From: an uncultured Porphyromonadaceae bacterium
GTDB taxonomy: Bacteria; Bacteroidota; Bacteroidia; Bacteroidales; Muribaculaceae
DNA: 16,927 nt
Assembly (NCBI GenBank): GCA_947176285.1
Contig: CAMWQF010000026.1
Location: forward strand, 1 to 16,927
Direction of reading: 5' to 3'
This document shows positions 6,154 through 14,510 of this stretch, piece after piece (the first letter of the stretch is position 1; every line of letters starts with the position of its first letter). Under the pieces are notes generated by a model. That model did no database searches. It was not told where the DNA came from and was given only the letters and a program-made list of their open reading frames with translations. A program made the position numbers and the translations under genes.

Positions 6154-6924
6154 ATGGCAGGAAGGAAACTGTGGACAGAAGATGAAATGATTGTTGTGCT
6201 TGATTTATACTTCAAACTTACGTTTGGGAGGTTGAATAAGAGTACACCAGAAGTTATTGCTTTAGCAAACCTCATTGGCAGATCTAATAACTCTGTGGCT
6301 CTCCGGTTGGTCAAATATGCGGCTTGTGATCCATATATAATAAATTCCGGCAGACGTGGAATGGTATCGGGGAAAGATAAGTGTATGCCATATTGGAATA
6401 AGTTTTCTAAGGATAAAGAGGCACTGTTTCTCAAAGCTGAAGAAATCAAGGCAAGACTTTCTCATAAATCCATTGAACAGTATCTTTCATTAACTCCAGA
6501 AGATTTCATAGGTAGAGAAAGAGAAGCCGTTATCCAACAGCGCGTAAACCAATCATCATTTCGAACTATGGTGCTTGAAAATTATGAAAACAAATGTGCT
6601 ATAACAGGCATTGACATTCCGGAATTGTTAGTTGCCAGCCATATTATCCCCTGGTCTGCAAATGAAGACAATAGATTAAATCCAGCAAACGGAATATGTC
6701 TATCTCCATTATATGACAAGATGTTTGATAGAGGATTGATTGGAATAAGAGAAGATTACACTATACAACTATCATCAGAACTTATTACGAACATTGGGAA
6801 AGAATATTATATACAGCACATCGATTCCATAAAAGATAAAAAACTAAGACTCCCAATAGAACATAAACCAGACCTTAGTTTTCTGGAATATCATTACAAT
6901 AATATCTTTTCTCCGCATAATTAA
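6154..6924 (+). CDS. HNH_2-family restriction-like endonuclease
   Basis: A 256-residue predicted DNA endonuclease. The C-terminal third carries the HNH_2 pattern: Cys148 in 'NKCAITG', His163 in 'VASHIIPW', Asn179 in 'NPANGICLSP', and Asp188/Asp192 in 'YDKMFDRGLI'. His163 and Asn179 are the likely metal- and DNA-contacting residues. The N-terminal part ('LWTEDEMIVVLDLYFKL...FGRLNKSTPEVIALANLIGRS', about residues 6-44) matches a conserved module in many 'putative restriction endonuclease' HNH proteins and probably binds DNA. No methylase lies next to it, so it may be a modification-dependent or solo nuclease. It has its own promoter at 6087-6118 and marks the left edge of the defence island. 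It is separated from the Type I operon by a gene remnant and a terminator, so it is probably independent of that operon. Target site unknown. Confidence 0.85.
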   Translation: MAGRKLWTEDEMIVVLDLYFKLTFGRLNKSTPEVIALANLIGRSNNSVALRLVKYAACDPYIINSGRRGMVSGKDKCMPYWNKFSKDKEALFLKAEEIKARLSHKSIEQYLSLTPEDFIGREREAVIQQRVNQSSFRTMVLENYENKCAITGIDIPELLVASHIIPWSANEDNRLNPANGICLSPLYDKMFDRGLIGIREDYTIQLSSELITNIGKEYYIQHIDSIKDKKLRLPIEHKPDLSFLEYHYNNIFSPHN

Positions 6925-6938
6925 TAATAAAGACCTGA

Positions 6939-7124
6939 ATACATTCCAAACCATTCATAGGTAATTACTACTACGTCGAACATCTCGGGAACTTTATTAT
7001 CTTATTTAAGCTACTCGGCATCAAACACCGCATCCAACACCTTGCCATTGTCTTCTCGAAAGAGCACTATGACACACCCTACGATGTCAAAACCGCCGAC
7101 ATAACTTGCATCCGCCTCTACTAA
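6939..7124 (+). pseudogene. Start-less open frame, likely gene remnant
   Basis: After an in-frame TGA at 6936 the frame stays open for 61 codons to a TAA at 7122-7124, with no ATG, GTG or TTG in a useful position. The translation is protein-like: 'YYYVEHLGNFIILFKLLG' early and 'HYDTPYDVKTADITCIRLY' at the end. It uses more C-ending codons than the HNH gene before it, like the host genes on the left. I do not recognise the family. It looks like the C-terminal end of a host gene truncated when the defence island was inserted. Chance openness over 61 codons is possible. It fills most of the 6925-7259 gap. Confidence 0.4.
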
Positions 7125-7172
7125 TTCCTCACTTCAACCCTCGCCCCGACAAGAATTCACCCTCTAGTCATT

Positions 7173-7203
7173 AAGGAGGGGATTTTTTCTCTCCTTTTTT
7201 CTT
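7173..7203 (+). terminator. Probable terminator upstream of the Type I operon
   Basis: AAGGAG (7173-7178) pairs with CTCCTT (7191-7196), and the right arm runs into a T-rich tail ending around 7204. The stem is short, so the terminator may be leaky. It would insulate the regulated operon from transcription coming off the HNH gene. Confidence 0.5.
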
Positions 7204-7253
7204 TATATATAGCATAAAATTTTATATCTTTGCAAAGAGATTTATGATATAAA
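7202..7253 (+). promoter_or_regulatory. Operon promoter with overlapping palindromic operator
   Basis: TATCTTTG (7225-7232) is an exact Bacteroidetes -7 box; TTTA (7202-7205) is a one-mismatch -33 box 19 bases upstream. The perfect 12-bp palindrome TCTTTGCAAAGA (7227-7238) lies over the -7 box. A wider inverted pair, TTTATATC (7221-7228) and GATATAAA (7246-7253), surrounds it. This is the expected place for autorepression by the XRE protein encoded 22 bases downstream of the palindrome. Box matching is direct; the operator role is inferred. Confidence 0.6.
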
Positions 7254-7259
7254 GATAAA

Positions 7260-7472
7260 ATGATGGATAAACCCATAAATCGAATAAAAGAGGTGCTTGA
7301 AGAAAGAGAGATCAAGCAAACTTGGCTTGCTGAGAGACTTGGCAAAAGTTTCTGCATAGCGAACTCATATGTCTGCAACCGTCGCCAACCAAGTCTCGAA
7401 GTCCTTTTCGAGATAGCGAAAATATTGAATGTAGATCCGAAAGAACTGATAAGTAATCAAACTTCGCACTAA
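7260..7472 (+). CDS. XRE-family helix-turn-helix regulator
   Basis: A 70-residue protein that is essentially one HTH_3/Cro-C1 domain. The recognition fold lies at residues about 19-45, with 'KQTWLAERLGKS' as the first helix and turn. 'SYVCNRRQPSLEVLFEIAKILNVDPKELI' is the hallmark tail of this family. It binds DNA as a dimer and is the first gene of the Type I operon, three bases before hsdR. The size and position recall the small controller proteins of restriction-modification systems and antitoxin-type repressors. The palindrome at 7227-7238 is its likely operator. ATG codons at 7260 and 7263 are both possible. No dimer-extension or ligand domain is present. Confidence 0.9.
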   Translation: MMDKPINRIKEVLEEREIKQTWLAERLGKSFCIANSYVCNRRQPSLEVLFEIAKILNVDPKELISNQTSH

Positions 7473-7475
7473 AAT

Positions 7476-10460
7476 ATGATAAGAGAAAAACAAATAGAAG
7501 AAAACTTCATCAAGCGATTGTGTGATTTGAAGTACTCGTATCGTCCAGATATTTGCGATAGAGACACTCTGGAGAAGAACTTTCGTGTCAAGTTTGAACA
7601 GCTAAATAGAGTACATTTAACAGATGCCGAGTTTGATAGACTACTTGATGAAATAACAGATTCAGATGTATATGCAACATCTAAGCGTTTGAGAGAGAGA
7701 AATACTTTTATCCGAGAAGATGGTACACCTTTGCAATACACCCTAGTTAATATCAAAGAATGGTGTAAAAATGAATACGAGGTTATAAATCAACTCCGTA
7801 TGAATACTCGCAATAGTTTTCAGCAATATGATGTTATTATTTTGATAAACGGACTGCCGATTGTTCAAATTGAACTGAAAACATTGGATGTTAGTCCACG
7901 CCGTGCAATGCAACAAGTTGTGGACTACAAAAATGATCCCGGGAATGGTTATACAAATTCCTTACTTTGTTTTATGCAGTTATTTGTCGTAAGTAACCAA
8001 AGTCGGACATATTATTTCACAAATAACAACAATCAACATTTTAATTTCAATGCTGACGAACAATTTTTGCCGGTATACCAATGGGCTGATGATGAAAATG
8101 AGAAAATATCCAATCTAGACGATTTCTCTGAAGCTTTTTTGGCAAAATGTAAGCTCGGTAAAATGATAAGTCAATATATGGTTTTGGTGGCTAGTGAACA
8201 AAAGTTGCTCATTATGCGCCCATACCAGATATATGCTGTTGATGCGATAATTAACTGCATCAATGAAAATCGAGGTAATGGTTATATATGGCACACTACA
8301 GGTAGTGGTAAGACTTTGACCTCGTTCAAAACATCTACTCTTCTCAAGGACAACCCCAATATTGAGAAATGTATGTTTGTAGTAGACAGAAAGGATCTTG
8401 ATAAGCAAACTCGTGATGAATTCAACAAATTTCAGGACGGATGTGTCGAGGAGAATACCAATACTGAAAATCTTGTGAGAAGAATGTTGTCTGATGATTA
8501 TGCGGACAAAATTATTGTTACGACTATTCAGAAATTAGGCATCGCATTAGATCCAAACAACCGCAACAATTATCAGGAACGTTTGTTGCCATTAAAGGAT
8601 AAGCGTATTGTATTTATTTTCGACGAGTGTCATCGATCACAGTTCGGAGAGAACCATAAGGCAATTAAAGAGTTCTTCCCTAAAGCGCAACTATTTGGTT
8701 TTACAGGTACGCCTATTTTTGAAGAAAACGCAACGTACACACAGGTAACTGGTGAACAGGCTCAGTATAGAACTACTGAGGATGTTTTCCAGAAAGAACT
8801 ACACGCATATACCATTACTAATGCTATTGATGATCGCAATGTATTGCGCTTCCATGTGGATTACTTTAAGCCAGAGGAAAATGGTGTAACAATCGACGAA
8901 TCCACTCGAAAGAGAGCTATTGCTGAAGCGATAATAAGAAAGCACAGAGTAGCTACTGGCGAGTGCCGATTCAATGCACTTTTTGCAACAGCATCGATCA
9001 ATGATGCCATTGATTACTACCATCTGTTTCAACAGATTCAAAGCAAGCAAAGTACAGATGCTGAACCATTAAATATTACATGCGTTTACACTCCGCCAGC
9101 CGAGGGTAATAAAGAAATTATCCAGCTTCAGGAGGATTTAGAGCAGGAGCGCAAGGATAACGAGATAGAGCCCGACAAGAAAAAGAAGGCTCTTGTAGAT
9201 ATTATCAAGAAATACAACGAACAATACGGTACAAACCATACCGTATCAGAGTTTGATGTATACTATCAAGATGTTCAGCAACGTATCAAGAACCAGAAGT
9301 ACAGCAACAAGGAATACTCGCACAAAAACAAAGTTGATATCGTCATTGTTGTAGATATGTTACTTACAGGTTTTGATTCAAAGTATTTGAATACGCTGTA
9401 TGTAGATAAGAACCTGAAGCACCATGGGCTAATTCAGGCGTTTTCGCGTACTAATCGAATCCTGAATGATACAAAACCATATGGTAACATTCTCGACTTT
9501 AGAGGACAGCAAGATGCTGTTGATGCAGCGATTGCTCTTTTCTCTGGAGAAAAGGCAGATACAGCACGTCAAGTGTGGTTAGTTGAGCCTGCAGAAAATA
9601 TCAACAAAAAATACAAGAAAGCCATATCCAATTTAAAGAACTTCATGAATATATACAACCTCGAATTTAAAGCATCAGAGGTTGCAAATCTTCGTGGCGA
9701 TGAAGCTAAAGCTGCCTTTATTAACTACTTTAAAGAGGTACAAAGATATAAAACACAATTAAGTCAATATACAGACTTCGTTAGTGTGGATGATATTAAT
9801 TCTCAGATCGTATCCGCGCCACAAGTTGAATATGGATTCACAGATGAAGACTTACTTGCATTTCGTAGTGCGTATTTAGATTTGGCATATACCCTGAAGA
9901 AAAGACGAGAGAACAAGAAGAATGAGGAGATTTCTGATGAAATACAAGATCTTGATTTCGAGTTCGTGCTTTTTGCTTCAGCTTTGATTGATTACGACTA
10001 CATAATGGATCTTATTGCCCGATATGCAGGTGCTCCATCAAAAATGAAGATGACGAAGGAACAACTTGTTAGTTTAGTAAGTTCCAGCGCAAACCTCATT
10101 GAAGAACGTGATGATATTCTCGCATATATTGATCATCTTGATAGCATAAATGGTAAAACAGAGTATGAGATTAAAGAAGGATATGAAATATTTAAGACTG
10201 AGAAGTTTGCAAAGGAGTTAATTACAATCGCAGACAACCACAGATTAAGTGTCGCGTCACTGCAAAGTTTTGTCAAGACTATTGTGGAGCGTAAAATTTT
10301 CGATGGAGAGAAACTTGGCGAACTCGTAGCTCCTTTGGAATTGGGCTGGAAAGACCGCACCAAGAAAGAGGCAGCAATAATGATTGACCTGATTCCTTTA
10401 TTAAAGCGAATGGTTGGAGGTCAGACAATTTCTGGACTCTCTGCTTATGAAGATGAATAA
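7476..10460 (+). CDS. hsdR: Type I restriction enzyme, R subunit
   Basis: The 994-residue motor and nuclease subunit of a Type I restriction-modification enzyme. The N-terminal PD-(D/E)xK nuclease shows Asp119, Glu133 and Lys135 ('IELK'), with the 14- and 2-residue spacing of EcoR124-type HsdR. The two RecA-like helicase lobes follow. Walker A 'HTTGSGKT' lies at 273-280 with Lys279, the DEAD-type box 'DECH' at 383-386, and 'GFTGTP' shortly after. 'LLTGFDSKYLNTLYVDK' and 'QAFSRTNR' near residues 628-660 are motifs V/VI. The C-terminal helical region that docks on the methylase runs to the end. Length and all key residues are intact. With HsdM and HsdS it would translocate DNA and cut far from unmodified sites. 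Being the first large gene after the regulator, before hsdS and hsdM, is an unusual order. Confidence 0.97.
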   Translation: MIREKQIEENFIKRLCDLKYSYRPDICDRDTLEKNFRVKFEQLNRVHLTDAEFDRLLDEITDSDVYATSKRLRERNTFIREDGTPLQYTLVNIKEWCKNEYEVINQLRMNTRNSFQQYDVIILINGLPIVQIELKTLDVSPRRAMQQVVDYKNDPGNGYTNSLLCFMQLFVVSNQSRTYYFTNNNNQHFNFNADEQFLPVYQWADDENEKISNLDDFSEAFLAKCKLGKMISQYMVLVASEQKLLIMRPYQIYAVDAIINCINENRGNGYIWHTTGSGKTLTSFKTSTLLKDNPNIEKCMFVVDRKDLDKQTRDEFNKFQDGCVEENTNTENLVRRMLSDDYADKIIVTTIQKLGIALDPNNRNNYQERLLPLKDKRIVFIFDECHRSQFGENHKAIKEFFPKAQLFGFTGTPIFEENATYTQVTGEQAQYRTTEDVFQKELHAYTITNAIDDRNVLRFHVDYFKPEENGVTIDESTRKRAIAEAIIRKHRVATGECRFNALFATASINDAIDYYHLFQQIQSKQSTDAEPLNITCVYTPPAEGNKEIIQLQEDLEQERKDNEIEPDKKKKALVDIIKKYNEQYGTNHTVSEFDVYYQDVQQRIKNQKYSNKEYSHKNKVDIVIVVDMLLTGFDSKYLNTLYVDKNLKHHGLIQAFSRTNRILNDTKPYGNILDFRGQQDAVDAAIALFSGEKADTARQVWLVEPAENINKKYKKAISNLKNFMNIYNLEFKASEVANLRGDEAKAAFINYFKEVQRYKTQLSQYTDFVSVDDINSQIVSAPQVEYGFTDEDLLAFRSAYLDLAYTLKKRRENKKNEEISDEIQDLDFEFVLFASALIDYDYIMDLIARYAGAPSKMKMTKEQLVSLVSSSANLIEERDDILAYIDHLDSINGKTEYEIKEGYEIFKTEKFAKELITIADNHRLSVASLQSFVKTIVERKIFDGEKLGELVAPLELGWKDRTKKEAAIMIDLIPLLKRMVGGQTISGLSAYEDE

Positions 10461-10482
10461 CTCTTTTAACAGAGATATCAAA

Positions 10483-11769
10483 ATGGCAAACAATGAAAAA
10501 AAACAAACTCCTACACTTCGCTTCCCTGAATTCCGAAATGATGGAGAATGGGAAACGGATACAATGGGAACTATTTTCGACATTAAGAATGGATATACTC
10601 CATCCAAGTCGAATCCATCATTTTGGGACAATGGAACAATCCCATGGTTTAGAATGGAGGATATTCGAAGAAATGGCCATATCCTTTCGGATTCTATACA
10701 GCATGTTACCCCTGCTGCTGTAAAAAATGCTGGATTATTTCCCGCATACTCTATAATTGTCGCAACAACTGCAACCATTGGCGAACATGCACTAATAATT
10801 GTTGATTCGCTTGCGAATCAACAATTTACGTTTTTAACAAAACGCAAATCGTTTGATAATAAATTAGATATGATGTATTTCCACTATTTCATGTTTATTA
10901 TTGACGAGTGGTGTAAAAAGAATACAAATGCTGGCGGCCTACTCTCTGTAAATATGAATAGCTTCAAAAAACTAACTATACCATATCCATCATCATTATC
11001 TGAGCAAAAGAAAATTGCAGATTGTTTCGTATCAATTGACAAAGAGATTGATGAAACAAAGCATAAACTTGACCTATTAAAGAAGCACAAGAAAGGTTTA
11101 ATGCAACGCCTATTTCCTGCTAAGGGTAAAACTCTACCCGAACTCCGTTTTCCAGAATTTCAAGGGACAAAAGAGTGGATATTAAAGCAACTTGGAATCA
11201 TTGGAGATACATTTGGAGGTCTATCTGGCAAGAGTGCAGAAGATTTTGGAGCAGGAAAACCATTCGTATCTTATAAGCAAGTTTTCAACTCTATAGAGAT
11301 TGATGTTACCGAATGTCAATTAGTAAAAATTGCCGATAATGAGAAACAAAATAATCTACGATACAGAGATGTATTAGTAACAATGTCATCCGAAACGCCA
11401 GAAGAGGTCGGATATACAGCAGTTGTAACAAACAAGAATATTTCAGAATGCTATTTAAATAGTTTCTGTTTTATTTACCGTTTATTTGAAGATGAGTCAA
11501 TAGATGCTAATTTTTTAATATACCTCTTTAGCAGTGATGTATACAGAACAAACGTTGTTCGTATTGCTCAGGGAATAACGAGATTTAATATCTCAAAAAC
11601 TAAGTTTAAGGAAATAGAATTAGCTATACCTGAGAATAGAGATGAACAAAGAAAAATCGCAGAAACTTTGTCTTCTGTTGACAAACAAATAGCAAAATAT
11701 GATGAAAAAATAAAAGCATTAGAAATTCATAAAAAAGGTTTAATGCAACAACTATTTCCCAAACTATAA
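10483..11769 (+). CDS. hsdS: Type I restriction enzyme, S (specificity) subunit
   Basis: The DNA-recognition subunit, 428 residues. It has two target recognition domains, at about residues 20-165 and 228-375. They are joined by a helical conserved region (about 172-226, 'SEQKKIADCFVSIDKEIDET') and closed by a second (about 384-428, 'DEQRKIAETLSSVDKQIAKY'). Each half begins with 'LRFPEF' and ends with 'HKKGLMQxLFP', so the protein is a tandem duplication recognising a bipartite site. I chose ATG 10483 because the frame's earlier ATGs (10414, 10447, 10453) lie inside hsdR and the conserved 'TPTLRFPEF' start follows it. Eight A residues at 10496-10503 near the start are a possible slippage site. 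No second hsdS, inverted repeat or recombinase is seen in the window, so shuffling cannot be inferred. Confidence 0.95.
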   Translation: MANNEKKQTPTLRFPEFRNDGEWETDTMGTIFDIKNGYTPSKSNPSFWDNGTIPWFRMEDIRRNGHILSDSIQHVTPAAVKNAGLFPAYSIIVATTATIGEHALIIVDSLANQQFTFLTKRKSFDNKLDMMYFHYFMFIIDEWCKKNTNAGGLLSVNMNSFKKLTIPYPSSLSEQKKIADCFVSIDKEIDETKHKLDLLKKHKKGLMQRLFPAKGKTLPELRFPEFQGTKEWILKQLGIIGDTFGGLSGKSAEDFGAGKPFVSYKQVFNSIEIDVTECQLVKIADNEKQNNLRYRDVLVTMSSETPEEVGYTAVVTNKNISECYLNSFCFIYRLFEDESIDANFLIYLFSSDVYRTNVVRIAQGITRFNISKTKFKEIELAIPENRDEQRKIAETLSSVDKQIAKYDEKIKALEIHKKGLMQQLFPKL

Positions 11770-11781
11770 AATGGAGCAATT

Positions 11782-12867
11782 ATGGCACTTAAGAAAATTG
11801 CAAAAGAAATAAAAGATGCAAAAGAAAATATATTCTTAGTATACGCCTTCAATGCAACGGGTAAGACAAGATTGTCAACAGCATATAAGGAAATTGCAAG
11901 AAATGAAGATACGCAAAAACAGACGGGTGTTTATTATAATGCGTATAGTGAAGATTTGTTTGTATGGAATAATGATATTGAACATGCAGAGGAAAATATC
12001 CGATTAGAAATTATTAAAAGCAGTCTAAATGACCTACATTCATATATTGACGAAAGTAAGATTAGAGAAAAATTAGAGCCTTATAATCCTAAATTTGACT
12101 TTGAGTTTCATTCGTATGAGGAGAATCCTGCAGACGGTATAGAGTATATTACCTTTCATCTTAAGAATGACGAAGATGCAAGGGATATAAAAATTTCACG
12201 AGGAGAAGAACGAATTTTTATTTGGTGTTTCTTCTTGGCTCTATTTGACTCGGATGGTTGGGATGATAATCAAAATGAATACTTTTTCATTGATGATCCT
12301 GTATCTAGTTTGGATGATAATCACCTATTTATAACTATTTTCACCTTGCTTGAGTTGATAGAAAAACATTACAAGAATCGAAAAATCATTATGACAACAC
12401 ATCATATCGGGTTCGCTACTGTAATTAATGATTATTTAACTAAGGGTGAAAAAGCAAGTAGATATAATAATAAAAAAGATCCCAAATATAAAATTCAGTT
12501 ATTAGAATATAAAGATGGGAATTACAGTCTAACAAACCCAAAAAATGATGTTTTACTTTATCATTTAAGATTATTGCAAACAATAGATATTGCCATTAAG
12601 AATGATGAATTAGATTTGTATCATATGGCTATGATTAGACAAATGCTTGAAAATATATCTTCATTTTTAGGTACAGGTCAACTAAAATATACTCTTAATG
12701 TGATAGGTTTTGAAGACACAGATAGAATTGCAACGATCATTAATGCTCTAACACATCAAAATGTGTATTTCCCACAGAGTGCAGTAATGGTTGAAGATAA
12801 CAAAACTATTGTAGTTGAAATATTTGAAAAATTGATGAGTACATTTAAGTTTGTATTACACACATAA
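11782..12867 (+). CDS. PrrC-like RM-linked ABC ATPase, putative anticodon nuclease
   Basis: A 361-residue ABC-type ATPase within the hsd operon. Walker A is 'AFNATGKT' (22-29, Lys28), with Ala in place of the usual first Gly. The signature is 'SRGEER' (139-144), Walker B with D-loop is 'FFIDDPVSSLDD' (168-179), and the switch histidine is in 'TTHH' (207-208). Walker B closely resembles that of PrrC/AAA_13 proteins. The C-terminal domain has Arg286 and Glu290 in 'IRQMLE' and Asn321 and His325 in 'NALTH', matching the Arg-x3-Glu...His triad of PrrC (Arg320, Glu324, His356). PrrC is a tRNA anticodon nuclease kept silent by a Type I enzyme and released when a phage inhibits restriction. Length is close to PrrC; RloC's zinc hook and long coiled coil are absent. 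The ATPase call is firm; nuclease activity is inferred from motif and position. Confidence 0.75.
   Translation: MALKKIAKEIKDAKENIFLVYAFNATGKTRLSTAYKEIARNEDTQKQTGVYYNAYSEDLFVWNNDIEHAEENIRLEIIKSSLNDLHSYIDESKIREKLEPYNPKFDFEFHSYEENPADGIEYITFHLKNDEDARDIKISRGEERIFIWCFFLALFDSDGWDDNQNEYFFIDDPVSSLDDNHLFITIFTLLELIEKHYKNRKIIMTTHHIGFATVINDYLTKGEKASRYNNKKDPKYKIQLLEYKDGNYSLTNPKNDVLLYHLRLLQTIDIAIKNDELDLYHMAMIRQMLENISSFLGTGQLKYTLNVIGFEDTDRIATIINALTHQNVYFPQSAVMVEDNKTIVVEIFEKLMSTFKFVLHT
12823..12853 (+). promoter_or_regulatory. Candidate internal promoter for hsdM
   Basis: TTTG (12823-12826), a 19-base spacer and TAAGTTTG (12846-12853) match the Bacteroidetes -33 and -7 boxes exactly. The pair lies within the last codons of the PrrC-like gene, 22 bases before the hsdM ATG, giving a leader of about 15 bases. 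It would let methylase be made apart from the XRE-controlled promoter. Chance matches occur in AT-rich coding DNA, so this is a candidate. Confidence 0.5.
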
Positions 12868-12875
12868 ACAACAAT

Positions 12876-14507
12876 ATGGCAACTAATAACAACCAAAATA
12901 AATTAGGCAAAGCTCTTTGGGCTGTTGCAAATGAGTTAAGGGGTGCAATGATGGCAGACGATTTCCGTGATTATATGCTTTCATTCCTCTTTTGGAAATA
13001 TCTATCGGATAATTATCTAAAAGCCGCAAAAAAGGAACTAGGTTCGGACTATCCGTCTGAAGTCAAAAACAGTTCGGAGAGTATAAATGTATGTACCCCT
13101 CTTCAGTTGTGGTACAAAGATAATATCGATGATACCGTTCTGTTTGAACAGCAAATGCGCCGCAAAATTCACTATGTTATAGAACCACAATACCTGTGGG
13201 ACAATATAGTTGTATTAGCACGCACTCAAAATGGCGATTTACTTAAAACACTTCAAGATGGTTTTAAGTTCATTGAGAATGAATCTTTTGAGAGTTCTTT
13301 CAAAGGCCTATTTTCCGAGATTAATCTTAGTTCAGAGAAACTTGGAAAGTCATATTCTGAAAGAAATGCTTTGCTTTGCAAGGTTATCAAAACCATTGCA
13401 GAGAAATTGGCAGAGTTTTCAGTAGATAGCGATGACCTCGGTGATGCTTACGAGTATCTTATTGGCCAATTTGCTGCGGGCTCTGGACAGAAAGCTGGAG
13501 AATTTTACACGCCACAGATGGTATCTTCTATCTTATCAAAGATTGTCACTTTAGATTGCCAAGATCCCAAGAGTGGAAAGAAGAGTAAAATTGACAAGGT
13601 TCTTGACTTTGCGTGTGGCTCAGGTTCTCTATTGCTAAATGTTCGCAAAGAGATGGGAGATAATGGTATTGGTAAAATATATGGTCAAGAGAAGAATATC
13701 ACAACTTACAACTTGGCTCGTATGAATATGCTTCTACATGGCGTAAAAGATACAGAATTCGAGATACATCATGGTGATACACTTGTTAATGATTGGAGTA
13801 TTTTGAGTGAGGAGAATCCTGCTAAGAAATTGACTTTTGATGCCATCGTTGCAAATCCGCCATTCAGTTTGCGTTGGGACCCAAAAGAGGAAACGGCAAA
13901 AGATTTCCGCTTTAATGGTTTTGGTGTTGCACCAAAATCTGCAGCAGACTTTGCCTTCTTATTGCATGGATTACACTTCTTGAGCGAAAGTGGTACAATG
14001 GCAATCATTCTACCTCATGGCGTACTATTCCGTGGAGGCAAGGAAGAAGTAATCAGAAAAGAACTCATCAAAAAGGATTATATTGATGCCATTATTGGTT
14101 TACCAGCAAATCTGTTCTACTCAACTGGTATTCCAGTTTGTATCATTGTTTTGAAGAAGTGTCGCAAAAACGACAAGATTCTCTTTATTAATGCAAGCTC
14201 AGAGGAGCATTATGAAAAGGGCAAACGTCAAAATTTTCTGCGCAAGGAAGATGTAGAGGATATTATTAAAGCATACAATAGTCGCGCGACTATCAGCCGA
14301 TTTGCTCGTGAGGTGTCCTTGAGCGAGATTAAAGAGAATGACTATAACCTGAACATCACTCGATATGTAAACCTTTCAAAAGATGAGGAAGCCGTAATTC
14401 TCAATGTAGTACAAGCTAGACTTGAAAATATTGAGAGAGAGATTACCACCGCACGAGATGAGCATAATAAGTTTCTAAGAGAGTTGGGCTTGAAAGAGAT
14501 ACTATAA
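12876..14507 (+). CDS. hsdM: Type I restriction enzyme, M subunit
   Basis: The N6-adenine DNA methyltransferase subunit, 543 residues. The N-terminal HsdM domain begins 'KLGKALWAVANELRGAMMADDFRDYMLSFLFWKYLS', written here only to show its family pattern in pieces: 'LWAVANELRG' and 'DYMLSFLFWKYL'. 'GEFYTPQMVSSIL' (around 211) precedes the S-adenosylmethionine motif I 'DFACGSGSLL' (244-253), and the catalytic motif IV is 'NPPF' (327-330). Conserved 'PHGVLFRGG' and 'IGLPANLFYSTGIP' follow. All catalytic motifs are intact. It protects host DNA and, with HsdS, forms the core on which HsdR acts. It is eight bases after the PrrC-like gene and may be driven also by the internal promoter at 12823-12853. 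Lying after hsdR, hsdS and the ATPase gene is unusual for Type I loci. Confidence 0.97.
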   Translation: MATNNNQNKLGKALWAVANELRGAMMADDFRDYMLSFLFWKYLSDNYLKAAKKELGSDYPSEVKNSSESINVCTPLQLWYKDNIDDTVLFEQQMRRKIHYVIEPQYLWDNIVVLARTQNGDLLKTLQDGFKFIENESFESSFKGLFSEINLSSEKLGKSYSERNALLCKVIKTIAEKLAEFSVDSDDLGDAYEYLIGQFAAGSGQKAGEFYTPQMVSSILSKIVTLDCQDPKSGKKSKIDKVLDFACGSGSLLLNVRKEMGDNGIGKIYGQEKNITTYNLARMNMLLHGVKDTEFEIHHGDTLVNDWSILSEENPAKKLTFDAIVANPPFSLRWDPKEETAKDFRFNGFGVAPKSAADFAFLLHGLHFLSESGTMAIILPHGVLFRGGKEEVIRKELIKKDYIDAIIGLPANLFYSTGIPVCIIVLKKCRKNDKILFINASSEEHYEKGKRQNFLRKEDVEDIIKAYNSRATISRFAREVSLSEIKENDYNLNITRYVNLSKDEEAVILNVVQARLENIEREITTARDEHNKFLRELGLKEIL

Positions 14508-14510
14508 ATT

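Noticed and set aside
10414..10482. Longer hsdS reading beginning at 10414, adding 23 residues
   Set aside because: The added part overlaps the hsdR 3' end and precedes the conserved 'TPTLRFPEF' start; ATG 10483 fits the family and spacing.
10483..11769. Phase-variable shuffling of hsdS by inversion
   Set aside because: Only one hsdS gene is present, without inverted repeats or a recombinase in the window; the region past 16927 is unseen.
11782..12867. RloC instead of PrrC-like
   Set aside because: The protein is far too short and has no zinc-hook CxxC or long coiled coil.
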